Part shown: piece by piece, positions 18,109 through 27,169 of the stretch
How the letters are laid out: every line of letters begins with the position of its first letter
How positions within the stretch are numbered: position 1 is the first letter of the stretch
Source: Pollutimonas sp963712655
GTDB taxonomy: Bacteria; Pseudomonadota; Gammaproteobacteria; Burkholderiales; Burkholderiaceae_B
Reading direction: 5' to 3'
Assembly: GCA_963712655.1 (NCBI GenBank)
Contig: CAVQIT010000008.1
Coordinates: 1,736,001 to 1,800,000 of the forward strand
Length of the DNA stretch: 64,000 nt
Notes under the pieces: model-generated
What the model was told of the DNA's origin: nothing
The model's input: the letters and a program-made list of their open reading frames with translations, nothing else
The model's database searches: none
Translations under genes and position numbers: made by a program

Positions 18109-19464
18109 ATGGCGCTTTCTGAGATGGCCGCGCGCAAGGCCAACGCAACAGGCAAGGCGTACGCACTTGGCGACTACGACGGACTTTCGTTATTCGTCAC
18201 CGACAAGGGTGGCAAGTCTTGGCACTTTCGTTACTATTGGGCGGAGAAAAACCCGCTCGCATCTCTCTTGGGACTACCCGGAGGTGACGCTGCGCGATGC
18301 GCGCGCCCTGCGTGATGAGGCGCGGGCTTTGGTGGTCAAGGGCCTTAATCCACGCACCGACCGTAAACGTAAGCAATTGGCCATCATGCTGGCCGGCGAA
18401 CATACCTTTATGGCGGTGTACGAGAAATGGCGCGACCACCGCAAGCTTTCCCTTGAAGAAGGCCGCCAGACCACCCTGGAACAGATCAAGCGCGTCTTCA
18501 AGAAGGACATATTTCCCGTGTTGCAATATCTCTCGATCCACGAGATCACCCGCGCCCACCTGCTCGATATCATTGCTAAAGTCGAGGCACGTGACTCCCT
18601 GTCCGTGGCCGAGAAACTGCGCACGTGGTTTGGGCAACTGTTCAAGTATGGCAAAGTGGTGGTTCCTGGCATGGCCGAGAACCCCGCGACGGACCTGGAT
18701 GTCGTGGCGGTGCCGCTGCCGCCGGTGAACCACAACCCGTTCTTGCGGATGCCTGAGTTGCCGGCGATGCTGCAGACGCTACGTAAGTATCGCGGCCGCC
18801 TGCAAACACAACTTGGAGTACGTCTGTTAATGTTGACCGGGGTACGCACTGGCGAACTGCGCTTTGCCACGCCCGATCAATTCGATCTGACCGAGGGCTG
18901 TGGATCATTCCGGTGGAAAGGCTTAAGCAGCGCAAGCTTCTGACGCGCAAGAAACGCAAGCGCCTCAGCGACATCCCGCCCTACATCGTGCCCTTGTCCG
19001 TGCAGGCCATCGAGATTGTTCGCCACATGCTCGCGCAGTCCAAGCCCGCTCAGGTCTATCTGTTCCCAGGCCAAAAATGCCTGAAGCGTCCGATCAGCGA
19101 GAACACCCTCAATGGCGCGCTCAAGCGCATGGGCTACGAAGATCAACTGACCGGGCATGGCATCCGTGCGACGATCTCGACTGCGCTCAACGAGCTCGGC
19201 TATCTGAAGGTGTGGGTGGATTCGCAGCTCTCACATGCCGACCCCAATCGGATCAGCGCCACATACAACCATGCCGAGTACGTCGCGCAGCGCCGCCTCA
19301 TGATGCAAGACTGGGCGGATCGCCTCGACCTATTCGAGCAGAACGGGGTAAAGGCGGCAAGTACGCTGTTGACGATCCACCTGCAAGGCTTACCAGCGTT
19401 CGCAGGAGCGCGCTCCGCCAACGCTCCGGTTCCCTTAACACGGCGGCGCCTATCCTACAGGTGA
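18109..19464 (+). CDS. int: Tyrosine site-specific integrase of the ICE, frameshifted
   Basis: P4-type integrase that inserts and excises the ICE at tRNA-Gly. The N-terminal arm-binding domain starts MALSEMAARKANATGKAYALGD and runs to RYYWAEKN; the core-binding domain includes FMAVYEKWRDHRKLSLEEG; the catalytic domain has Arg in TGVRTGELRFAT, H-x-x-R in GHGIRATIST, a His in LSHADPN and the nucleophile Tyr in SATYNHAEYV. Three one-base losses interrupt it: two near 18250-18285 and one near 18900 (GAGGGCTGTGG instead of GGCC). All catalytic residues survive, so the natural gene is probably intact. A tail with little family similarity follows after residue about 420. Confidence 0.85.
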
Positions 19465-19535
19465 CCGCGCCCGGGCAGGGTATGCCCACGGTCTCGCCCT
19501 CGGCCCAGCGGCTTTCCGCCGGGCCTTGCCTGACT

Positions 19536-20031
19536 ATGCGCAACCAGTGCCTACGAACAACATCGCGAACGCTCGAAGTTGCTCGATAAGTTTGACGCGC
19601 CTCACAATCTGCGTGTGGTCGACTACGCCAAATTGGCAGGTAAGTCGCGTCGGTGGATCAGTTACGAGATCCAGGCTGGTAATTTGCTCGCATTGAGCGT
19701 GGGTCACCGAGGGTTGCGCGTACCGGACTGGCATCTCGATCCGCTCAAGAATCGCTTGGTTCAGATGCTCATGAGGCAGACCCAGGGCGTGGACGCATGG
19801 CAGCTTTACGATGCGTTGTCGCAACCGCATGCTCAATTGGGCGGTCGGGCCCCCATTGAGGCCGTGAAGGGCGGGAGTCTTCAGAAGATTGCCATGCTGG
19901 TGCGCTCAACGCTCGCTGAAGATGCCAGTGTATCAGGGTTGAATCGAGATGCTGAAAGAGCGTGGGAGGGGAAGACCGAGTGCATTTTGTCCGAGTGGAC
20001 GGCAGACGCAGCCCAGCCACATTGGCATTAA
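19536..20031 (+). CDS. MbcA/ParS/Xre-antitoxin-like (DUF2384-type) protein next to integrase
   Basis: A protein of about 165 aa with an N-terminal DNA-binding-like part (VVDYAKLAGKSRRWISYEIQ) and a C-terminal part resembling the DUF2384 toxin-binding domain (AWQLYDALSQPHAQLGGRAP followed by IEAVKGG). The natural start is probably ATG at 19536: deleting one A in ATGCGCAACCAG joins MRTSAYEQHRERSKLL to the body in one frame; otherwise only a TTG at 19579 is available. No RES toxin is adjacent. Small proteins of this kind often follow integrases in related ICEs. Family assignment by eye is tentative. Confidence 0.5.
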
Positions 20032-20528
20032 ATCGGGAGGCGCTTATCGTAGGTTGAGTCAGGAAGGCTCCTGGTGGTACCTGCGATTGCCTGAGCTTCC
20101 TGGGACTGTCATTACGTCATTATCGGCTTTTGGGTGATTCTTTCTCGGTATCACAGCATGTCAGGCCGGTCTAGCCGCGCCCATACTTAGGGAGTAAATC
20201 CCGAGTCGTGGCCGTCGATTCGATCCGAAGTTTTCCGCAATCAGATGTTGCAAGTCCTACAGGAGACGCCAAAAGTCTTGCCGGAACGTTACATGATTGT
20301 AATCCTTGCAACCATGTGTATGGTGACACAGGAATTTTACAAGCATATGAAAGCAGCGAATAGCAATTTCTGATACGTCCGAGTACCGCTGCACGTCATC
20401 CCAGAGCGCCACCTATGGGCCGTTGTCTGGCTACCAGCTTGGTGGCCCCGGGTCTCACATTTCGTTGGGCCGGTGTTTACCGGTGATAGAGGGGTCATTC
20501 GTAAGGTAGTCGTTGCAAGGAGCAAGAG
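20032..20528. other. Gene-poor stretch after the integrase module
   Basis: About 500 bp without a convincing gene. A 42-codon frame (20245-20373, MLQVLQETPKVL...) has a possible start but no recognisable family, and may be a remnant. A frame at 19949-20137 could be the displaced C-terminus of the preceding gene if another indel exists. The last 60 bp contain a ribosome-site-like AAGGAGC before the next gene. Confidence 0.4.
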
Positions 20529-21272
20529 ATGCAAGAGGTTGCGCTATCGAAGGTCTACTATCGTCCCGTCGAGGCGGCCATCCGCTGGGCGGGCCTGCTG
20601 CGTTACGAGAAGGACATCATGTCTGCGATCACGACGCCGAGGCATCTGCCTTTGGCGTTCGATTGTCCACGATGGACCGAGCTGCGGCTTTGCACGGATC
20701 GTATCTACGACGCCATCGTTAACGGCGAACTGCCCTATGGGCGCGATGGAATCACCGCCGAAGATCAGTCGCTCTGGGACTCTCCTGCTCTCACCGTTCG
20801 TCATGTGGATCTTAAACGCTGGATAGGACGGCATTATCCGAATCAGCGCCCGGGTTTCTTGTTTACCCGCAGCGAGCGGATCGTCCATCCAGTCATCACC
20901 CTAGAAGCGGGGCACGCGATGCTGGTGGAGCGCGAGGCACTGAAAACGCAGCTTGACCAGCGCCGCCGCCAACTGCTGGCGCTGCAGGCACTGTATGAAG
21001 GGCTCATGAAACGAGCAGAGGCCATTTCTGCCTGCACAAACGGCCCTATCAGTGATCGTGCTGAGGCAACCTATTTGAACATCATAGGCGGGATGTTGAC
21101 GCTGATGCTGGGGACGTCACCATCGGGCAAGGCCTACTCCAGTTTCAGGACTCAGGAAGCCGTCGTGAGCGCGCTGATTGCGCATCACCATAGCGTCATG
21201 GGAATCACGGAACGGACGTTGAACGGTAAGTTTGCCAGTGCAAGGCGCAGGCTACGTAGCGCAAATACCTGA
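20529..21272 (+). CDS. Uncharacterised ICE protein (247 aa)
   Basis: Intact gene preceded by AAGGAGCAAGAG. No family recognised. The N-terminal half (about 20-130) looks like a globular domain with WTELRLCTDRIYDAIVNGEL and LTVRHVDLKRWI; the middle (about 135-170) is a predicted helical/coiled segment (VEREALKTQLDQRRRQLLAL); the C-terminal part (TYLNIIGGMLTLMLG...TERTLNGKFASARRR) resembles a small helical domain ending in basic residues that may bind DNA. Located just upstream of the AlpA-like regulator and ParA, so possibly connected with ICE regulation or maintenance. Confidence 0.7.
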   Translation: MQEVALSKVYYRPVEAAIRWAGLLRYEKDIMSAITTPRHLPLAFDCPRWTELRLCTDRIYDAIVNGELPYGRDGITAEDQSLWDSPALTVRHVDLKRWIGRHYPNQRPGFLFTRSERIVHPVITLEAGHAMLVEREALKTQLDQRRRQLLALQALYEGLMKRAEAISACTNGPISDRAEATYLNIIGGMLTLMLGTSPSGKAYSSFRTQEAVVSALIAHHHSVMGITERTLNGKFASARRRLRSANT

Positions 21273-21389
21273 GCGCTTCCAGCTTGTATCTGCAGTCCCG
21301 CAAATTGCATTTGCAATGTACTTTCACACCCGTTTCGATTGAATAGAGGTTACGCCAACAAGCGCTACCGAGCGTTAAGGAGTGACCCT

Positions 21390-21602
21390 ATGTCGCAGAC
21401 ACCAGCCTTGCCACCGGGCGAACGCCGCATTTTGCGGCGCGAAGAGGTTGAAGCCAAAACGGGCTTTAAGCGCGCCCATATCTACAACCTGATGAAGAAA
21501 GGCCAGTTTCCGAAGGCATTGCGCCTCGGGGTGCGCGCGGTCGGCTGGGACTCCGCTGAGATTGATCAGTGGATCACCGAGCGCCTGAATAACCGGGCCT
21601 GA
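21390..21602 (+). CDS. AlpA-family transcriptional regulator/excisionase-like protein
   Basis: 70 aa MerR-like winged helix (PF05930 type): ERRILRREEVEAKTGFKRAH, then NLMKKGQFPKALRLG and VGWDSAEIDQWI. AlpA-like proteins in integrative elements act as recombination directionality factors or activate the integrase gene. The start at 21390 has a good ribosome site (TAAGGAG), while an upstream in-frame start at 21339 would add a poorly coding extension. It precedes parA by 40 bp and probably starts the maintenance operon. Confidence 0.85.
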   Translation: MSQTPALPPGERRILRREEVEAKTGFKRAHIYNLMKKGQFPKALRLGVRAVGWDSAEIDQWITERLNNRA

Positions 21603-21642
21603 CCGCTTTCCCTCACATTTCTACACCCATACGGAGAGCGCC

Positions 21643-22512
21643 ATGCAGGTTGTATCCATCATTTCTACCAAAGGCGGCGTGGGTAAGACGACCACCGCCG
21701 CCAACTTGGGCGGGTTCGTCGCCGATGCAGGTCTGCGCGTGCTACTACTTGATTTTGACATCCAGCCCACACTGTCGTCCTACTATGAGCTGGCACATCG
21801 TGCAGCCGGCGGCACCTACGAGTTGCTCGCTTTCAATGAGCAGCGTATCGAGCAGTTGGTGTCCCGGACCGTCATTGCTGGCCTGGACTTGGTGGTGTCC
21901 AACGATGATCGGGGCGAACTGAACACACTGCTGCTGCATGCGGCCGATGGACGCCTGCGGCTGCGCCACCTATTGCCGGTACTGGCACCACTCTATGACT
22001 TGCTGCTGATCGATACGCAGGGGGCGCGCAGTGTGATGCTGGAGATGGCCGTGCTGGCTTCTGACTTGGCGTTGTCGCCTGTCACCCCCGAAATCCTGGC
22101 TGCACGCGAATTACGGCGCGGAACCATGCAACTGATTGAGGATATCGCGCCGTACCGCCGCCTGGGCATCGAGCCGCCGCCTTTGCAGTTGCTCATTAAC
22201 CGGGTGCATCCTGTGTCGTCCAATGCCCGGCTGATTCAGCAGGCGCTTCGCGATCTGTTTCAGGGGCAGGTTGGCCTTCGTGTACTGGACACGGACGTGC
22301 CGGCCATCGAAGCCTATCCCCGCGCTGCGACACGTGGTCTGCCAGTACATCGCATCGAGTACCGACAGCCGACGGGCCGAGTGGCGCCCGCCGCACTCGA
22401 AACCATGCGATCGCTTGCCATTGAACTCTTTCCGTTGTGGAAAGAGCCGTTGGCCCGAGTGTCTGGTCGCCCGAAGCAATCGCATCAATCAAGGAGTACC
22501 CGCCATGGCTAA
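21643..22512 (+). CDS. parA: ParA-family ATPase (ICE partition/maintenance)
   Basis: 289 aa deviant Walker ATPase. Walker A KGGVGKTTTAANL at residues about 10-22, Walker A' LLLDFDIQPTLSSY, and Walker B-like LLLIDTQGA. The C-terminus has basic residues (GRPKQSHQSRS) before the stop. It would use DNA-bound ATP-dependent gradients to stabilise the excised ICE circle or to help maintenance. Ribosome site GGAGAG upstream. It overlaps the following HicA-like gene by 8 bp, and parB comes next, so parA, hicA-like and parB appear translationally coupled. Confidence 0.92.
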   Translation: MQVVSIISTKGGVGKTTTAANLGGFVADAGLRVLLLDFDIQPTLSSYYELAHRAAGGTYELLAFNEQRIEQLVSRTVIAGLDLVVSNDDRGELNTLLLHAADGRLRLRHLLPVLAPLYDLLLIDTQGARSVMLEMAVLASDLALSPVTPEILAARELRRGTMQLIEDIAPYRRLGIEPPPLQLLINRVHPVSSNARLIQQALRDLFQGQVGLRVLDTDVPAIEAYPRAATRGLPVHRIEYRQPTGRVAPAALETMRSLAIELFPLWKEPLARVSGRPKQSHQSRSTRHG

Positions 22513-22765
22513 CGCGCATGAGTTGGCACGTGGCCATAAGCGGCTGCGCGCCCTGATTGAATTTGCCATCGGTGAAGGCTGGCACGTCAAGCGAACGTCA
22601 GGCGGTCATCTCAAGTTCACCAAGGCGGGATACGCGCCGATCTACACCAGCACGACGGCAAGCGACCATCGAGCCAGTCTCAATGCGCAAGCCCAGATTC
22701 GGCGTGCTGACCGGCAATGCCGCCCGACTCATGAAAACCCTCTTCGGGGAACAGGCCATGTCTGA
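22505..22765 (+). CDS. HicA-like small protein between parA and parB
   Basis: 86 aa. Starts MANAHELARGHKRLRALIEF and contains the dsRBD-like HicA core VKRTSGGHLKFTKAG, with the catalytic-type His in GGH. In HicA toxins this fold cleaves mRNA; no hicB antitoxin lies beside it. The gene overlaps parA by 8 bp and parB by 8 bp, giving a strictly coupled trio. It may therefore be a domesticated RNA- or DNA-binding partner of the partition system rather than a free toxin. Codon 86 ends at 22765 inside the parB start region. Confidence 0.65.
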   Translation: MANAHELARGHKRLRALIEFAIGEGWHVKRTSGGHLKFTKAGYAPIYTSTTASDHRASLNAQAQIRRADRQCRPTHENPLRGTGHV

Positions 22766-24389
22766 CATGACGTCCCAGGATATGGCAACCAAGTTGCTGG
22801 CCGCAGGTTTTGAGCGCAGCAGCCCGTCTGCTTCTGAGCTGAGCGACCCGATCGCCGATACCCCCATGGTCGTCACCTTGGAGCAGTTACGTCCCTACGA
22901 TCACGATCCCCGCATGAAGCGCAATTCCGCGTATGAGGAGATCAAGGCCTCTATTCGAGAACGTGGCTTGGACGCATCACCGGCCATCACCCGGCGACCG
23001 GGCGCAGAGCACTACATCATCCGCAATGGTGGCAACACGCGGCTAGCCATTCTGCGCGAACTGTGGTCAGAAACCAAGGACGAACGCTTTTTCCGTATTT
23101 CCTGCCTGTTTCGGCCTTGGCCAGAGCGGGGCGAGATCATCGCCCTCACGGGGCATCTGGCCGAAAACGAGTTGCGCGGTGGCCTGACTTTTATCGAGCG
23201 TGCGCTCGGTGTAGAAAAAGCCCGCGGGTTCTACGAACAGGAAAACGGTGCAGCGCTGAGCCAATCCGAACTCGCGCGCCGCCTTGCCGCCGATGGTTAT
23301 CCCGTGCAGCAATCCCACGTCAGCCGCATGTCCGATGCCGTGCGCTATCTGCTGCCGGCCATCCCGACCGTGCTTTATGCTGGACTGGGTCGTCACCAGA
23401 TCGAGCGGCTTGCCGTCATGCGCAAGTCATGTGAACGTATCTGGGAGCACCACGCGAAAGGCAAGGCGGTATCGCTGGATTTTGAGAGTTTCTTTCAGGA
23501 GGCGTTGACCCAATTCGATACCCAGGTGGAGGAGTTTTCCTGGCAACGCGTGCAGGACGAACTGATTGGACAAATGTCTGACCTGCTGGATGTGGACTAT
23601 GACGTCCTGAGCCTGGACCTGAATGACTCCGACCGCCGACAGCGCGCCCTGGTCAGCGAGCCAACGCTCATGGGTTCGCCTGCGCCGTTACCCGCACCCA
23701 CGGCAGCGCCATCTTCTGTGGTTGAAATACTGCCCACAGCCTCGGCGCCACTCAGTGCGCCGCCTGTCAGCCCACCTGCGGTGATCTCGGCGACACGCGA
23801 AGCCATCGTGGGTGCTAACGATGCCAACACCGGTCTGCAGGAACATATCATCTCGACAGCCCCCACGACCGAGCGGCTGCAATCTATTCAACGCATGGTG
23901 GCCGACCAGTTGGGTGACGCGATACCGCCCGAATTTTCGACCAACGTGCTGCAATCCATTCCTGTGCAGGCCGGTGGTTTGTATCCGATCTCCGATGTCT
24001 GGTACATCGATCCGGGGTTGGATACACCCGATCGGCTTCGAACTCACATCGAACAGTTCGCGCGGGAGATCGCCGACGAGGTTGGCGTGGCTGACTGTGT
24101 GCAGGCGAGCTCCGGTGGTATCGGGTTCCGTTGCTGCGAATGGCAGGAAAGCCTGCCGGTAGCCGCACGTGCTGTCGTGAGTTTGTTGAGGGCCATGAGC
24201 GGCCAGCCTATCGCTGTGCCAGAGCCTGATGATGAGCGCCTGGCTGCTCACTTGCCGGTACTGCTGCACGGCAATGGCCAACAGGCTCCTGGTTTGAGCG
24301 ACACCGCCTTGGTCAAGTTGTTTCGCTTGTTGCGCCTGGCAAGACGCCTGATGGAGCTTGACCTCGATAGACCCAATCGCGGTGCGTGA
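22758..24389 (+). CDS. parB: ParB-family partition protein, ICE type
   Basis: 543 aa, longer than chromosomal ParB, as usual for the PFGI-1-like ICE class. ParB/Srx-like N-domain at about 30-130 (VTLEQLRPYDHDPRMKRNSA, then the variant box IIRNGGNTRLAIL in place of GERR), helix-turn-helix at about 170-215 (SQSELARRLAADGYPVQQSH), then a Pro/Ala-rich linker and a C-terminal domain. The start at 22758 (MSDMTSQDM) was selected because it overlaps the preceding stop by 8 bp and follows GGGGAACA; longer in-frame starts would lie inside the HicA-like gene. Confidence 0.88.
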   Translation: MSDMTSQDMATKLLAAGFERSSPSASELSDPIADTPMVVTLEQLRPYDHDPRMKRNSAYEEIKASIRERGLDASPAITRRPGAEHYIIRNGGNTRLAILRELWSETKDERFFRISCLFRPWPERGEIIALTGHLAENELRGGLTFIERALGVEKARGFYEQENGAALSQSELARRLAADGYPVQQSHVSRMSDAVRYLLPAIPTVLYAGLGRHQIERLAVMRKSCERIWEHHAKGKAVSLDFESFFQEALTQFDTQVEEFSWQRVQDELIGQMSDLLDVDYDVLSLDLNDSDRRQRALVSEPTLMGSPAPLPAPTAAPSSVVEILPTASAPLSAPPVSPPAVISATREAIVGANDANTGLQEHIISTAPTTERLQSIQRMVADQLGDAIPPEFSTNVLQSIPVQAGGLYPISDVWYIDPGLDTPDRLRTHIEQFAREIADEVGVADCVQASSGGIGFRCCEWQESLPVAARAVVSLLRAMSGQPIAVPEPDDERLAAHLPVLLHGNGQQAPGLSDTALVKLFRLLRLARRLMELDLDRPNRGA

Positions 24390-24404
24390 GAGAGGAGGAT
24401 CGTC

Positions 24405-24965
24405 ATGTCCACACCACACCCCTTGAATCAGGCCGTTATTGCCCAGGCGCTGTATGATCTGCGTAATGGCCAATTGCGCCGCTGTAAGGCGATGGGGTTC
24501 GGTGAGGAAGAGCTTAACGCGCTCAAGCGTCCCGAACTGATCAGCGTGCTCCTTAATGCTTCCGTGTCGTGGTGCTCTGTGTCGATCAATCGAGACGTGG
24601 TCAGGCGGTTGCTGCAACAGGCTCAGGACGCGGAAAAAGAGATCGCTTTCGTGGATCGCATGCTTAGCCTTGGTGCCAGTACAGAAATGGTCGGTCGTTT
24701 CTACGGTTTGACGCATCAGGAGGTCGCGCTGCGGCGCGAGATGTTGGGGCTGCCCAAACGCAAGGGGCGTCACCCCGTGCTGGATGAAGAGCAAGATACG
24801 GCGCTGTGGAAGCAGTGGAGGGCGCTCGCGAAAGCCAGAAGCATTGCGTGCGATGATGAAGCCGCCATTCTGGATGCCGCCATGGACCTGGCCGAAGGCA
24901 TGTCGCTGCCGCTATCCGTGGTCTGGTCAGCAATCAAGGGCTGGGTTGACCAAGGGTTGGGCTAG
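24405..24965 (+). CDS. DUF2857-family ICE protein
   Basis: 186 aa cytosolic protein of the DUF2857 family, found in ICEs of the PFGI-1/SPI-7 type. N-terminal part LNQAVIAQALYDLRNGQLRR; a helix-turn-helix-like segment around residue 105-125 (ASTEMVGRFYGLTHQEVALR) may bind DNA. Strong ribosome site (GAGAGGAGG) precedes the start. It lies 15 bp after parB and 3 bp before the next gene, so it belongs to the same operon. Function not known. Confidence 0.82.
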   Translation: MSTPHPLNQAVIAQALYDLRNGQLRRCKAMGFGEEELNALKRPELISVLLNASVSWCSVSINRDVVRRLLQQAQDAEKEIAFVDRMLSLGASTEMVGRFYGLTHQEVALRREMLGLPKRKGRHPVLDEEQDTALWKQWRALAKARSIACDDEAAILDAAMDLAEGMSLPLSVVWSAIKGWVDQGLG

Positions 24966-24968
24966 ATC

Positions 24969-26138
24969 GTGTCGGCCCATGACGCGAGTCGGCACGATGG
25001 TCCCGTCTTGCTTTCCAGCCTGTTGGACTGTGCGCTGACGGATCTTTCATCCGGACAGAACCCGACGAGCGACGGGTTTCTCTATAGCGGTAACCGGCAC
25101 GAGAGCGTTCCGCGCCGGCTCTTTCTCGACAGACGATTGACACCGCTGGAGCGCAACGCGTGGCAAGTCTTCCGGCTGCTGCTCAATGATGACGGTGTCA
25201 CGGCGTTCCCTACCTATGAGCAATTGCGACCCTGGCTGGCCTCGATGCCGTGTGGCGCTCAGGCCTCGCATGAGACCGTGGCGCGCGCACTGACCCTGTT
25301 GCGTCTGACGCGTTGGCTCAGTCTGGTGCGCCGCCGACGCGATCCCAAAACGGGTCGTATTCTGGGCAACCTCTATGTGCTGCACGACGAACCTTTGACA
25401 CCGTTTGAAGCCATGCAGCTTGACCCGGATTATTTGGAACTGGTCAGTCAGTCTCTGAGCCATTCGGCCAAGGTCGTTCAGATCGTCGGCCTAAACACCT
25501 TGCAGGAAATTGCTGATGATCCCTTGTTGCAAGGACGCACTTTACCCTCACGTTTGTACGTGCTAGCGCAACGCCTGCAGCAGGAAATCCCAGACAAGAG
25601 TTATCCACAGGAGGGGGGCCACCACGAATCCGAAGCAGGCCGTTCAGGCTTACTTCGGAATGTCGAAGCGCCGTCTTCGGAATCCGAACCAGGGGTGAAA
25701 CCTGCGTCAAACGGCACTCTTCCGAATCCGAAGAAGGACCGTACAGTACGTAAGGTAAGTATTAAAGAAGTACGTACGGCTGAGTCCGTTCGCGGGGCAC
25801 AGAACTTACGCTTGCCACAACGTTTTGGGCAATTAAAGCAAGAGCAGCAGGCGGGCACTTTAGTCGCGCTACGCCAGGTGGATGAGTCCCTACGCCAGGC
25901 GGTGCTCGACGAGTGGGCGGCGCGTTGCAATAACCAGGTGGTGCGTAATCCTGCCGGCTATCTGTTTGGCATCATTCAACGCGCGATCAGTGGGGACTTC
26001 AAGCCCTGGGCAGGAAAGTCGAAAGGCCCGGCACCAACCCGAGCACCTACATCCGAATCAACGCCGCGCGAAGTGGTGCCGCCCGAAGTCGCTATGGAAC
26101 ATCTCAATCGATTGCGCGAATTGGTGGGCAAGGACTGA
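24969..26138 (+). CDS. STY4528-family pathogenicity-island replication-type protein
   Basis: 389 aa starting with GTG, only 3 bp after the previous stop. The N-terminal half has a winged-helix-like block (FLDRRLTPLERNAWQVFRLL, then FPTYEQLRPWLASM) resembling replication initiators. The C-terminal third has QAVLDEWAARCNNQVVRNPA, typical of the family named after Salmonella SPI-7 STY4528. The central part (about residues 225-275) is low-complexity and less GC-rich. Family members are annotated as ICE replication proteins; direct evidence of initiation is lacking. Confidence 0.8.
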   Translation: MSAHDASRHDGPVLLSSLLDCALTDLSSGQNPTSDGFLYSGNRHESVPRRLFLDRRLTPLERNAWQVFRLLLNDDGVTAFPTYEQLRPWLASMPCGAQASHETVARALTLLRLTRWLSLVRRRRDPKTGRILGNLYVLHDEPLTPFEAMQLDPDYLELVSQSLSHSAKVVQIVGLNTLQEIADDPLLQGRTLPSRLYVLAQRLQQEIPDKSYPQEGGHHESEAGRSGLLRNVEAPSSESEPGVKPASNGTLPNPKKDRTVRKVSIKEVRTAESVRGAQNLRLPQRFGQLKQEQQAGTLVALRQVDESLRQAVLDEWAARCNNQVVRNPAGYLFGIIQRAISGDFKPWAGKSKGPAPTRAPTSESTPREVVPPEVAMEHLNRLRELVGKD

Positions 26139-26230
26139 TTCTGGACAGCCGCATGGGGGAGCAGCCATGGCCTGCATCTAATCAGAAAAGCCATCGCGTG
26201 TTGGATGGGCAGAACACCATGGATTTCCTT

Positions 26231-26250
26231 GGAGCTATCCCCTGGGGATA
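26231..26250. repeat. 20-bp repeat with internal palindrome, copy 1
   Basis: GGAGCTATCCCCTGGGGATA, containing the palindrome TATCCCC-T-GGGGATA. An exact reverse-complement copy lies at 28219-28238. Sits in the 230-bp gap before the PFL_4669-like gene. Confidence 0.7.
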
Positions 26251-26368
26251 ATTCGCCGGCCAGTGCGGCCACCGCGAAACTGGGGTAAGCGCGTATCCAT
26301 TTCTTGACTGACTGCCTTCTGGTCCATGCCGATGATGGTGCCTCACCCATTCACGACGAGTCGTCACT

Positions 26369-27169
26369 ATGTCCAACGAACGAAATTCCTCCGAGTCCTT
26401 GCAGTTGAACCTCGGGTCTCTGCGTAGCGCCATGTCGCTCACGCTGCACACGCACCATGCCTCACGCATCTGGCACGGACGCGCGCCCGCCGAAGGTAAG
26501 CCGGCGATTGTCGGCCTAAACGGCTTTGTGTCGATTATGAACAAGCTCAAACGTGGCGCGGAGCAAGACGATCCGTATTCCGACTGGTGGATGCTGCGCA
26601 TTGAAGACAAGCTCGAGCAAACCAAGAACACGCTTCAAACCCTGGGCGAACAGGTCGATCAGGCCCTAACCAACGTGCCATCGGCGCTGAGTATTGGGGA
26701 GAACCTGAACGTACAGCCCGTTAAGTTACCGCTGTTCGTTAATGCACAATTGGGGTTCGCCGCCGTCTATCTGCTGGCCGATTACGATGAGATCGCCCGC
26801 AAACTCATCCTGGCGCATCACACGGCACTGATCGACCGCAGCACACTGGAGCGCTGGCTGAATGAGGGTGCACACGCACTGCGCAGCCTGTTTAGCCTGG
26901 CGCAGCAATATCGCTATTCAGGTACACAGCGCGACGATTTCGCCGCCAAGAATGCCGCCGCGCGGACCGCCATCGAGAAGTTCGGCGAACTGCCGCAGGA
27001 CGTGCTGGAAGGTACGCGGCGCTCTCGCTTTGCGCCGCCGATCGTGCGCCGGCGCCAACAACTGAGTAGCCATGTCGAGTCCGATGTGGGCGATACGCCG
27101 TCTGTCGCGTCAGATGCTTCGCCCGACACGTTTGAACCTGTTGCCGCCGACGAGGACGAACTGGCATGA
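26369..27169 (+). CDS. PFL_4669-family integrating conjugative element protein (TIGR03761-like)
   Basis: 266 aa protein of the ICE family named PFL_4669. Visible family features are LNLGSLRSAMSLTLHTHHAS, IWHGRAPAEGKPAIVGLNGF and WWMLRIEDKLEQTKNTLQTL. Function unknown; conserved beside ssb and topB, suggesting a DNA-processing role. The start codon lacks a clear ribosome site and follows the small palindrome GACGAGTCGTC. Ends by overlapping the next gene (ATGA, 4 bp), so the two are coupled. Confidence 0.85.
   Translation: MSNERNSSESLQLNLGSLRSAMSLTLHTHHASRIWHGRAPAEGKPAIVGLNGFVSIMNKLKRGAEQDDPYSDWWMLRIEDKLEQTKNTLQTLGEQVDQALTNVPSALSIGENLNVQPVKLPLFVNAQLGFAAVYLLADYDEIARKLILAHHTALIDRSTLERWLNEGAHALRSLFSLAQQYRYSGTQRDDFAAKNAAARTAIEKFGELPQDVLEGTRRSRFAPPIVRRRQQLSSHVESDVGDTPSVASDASPDTFEPVAADEDELA

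Noticed and set aside
20245..20373. 42-codon open frame in the gap after the integrase
   Set aside because: Has a start and stop but no ribosome site of note and no family; not enough to call a gene.
23688..24794. 368-aa open frame on the minus strand
   Set aside because: Shadow of parB and the DUF2857 gene.
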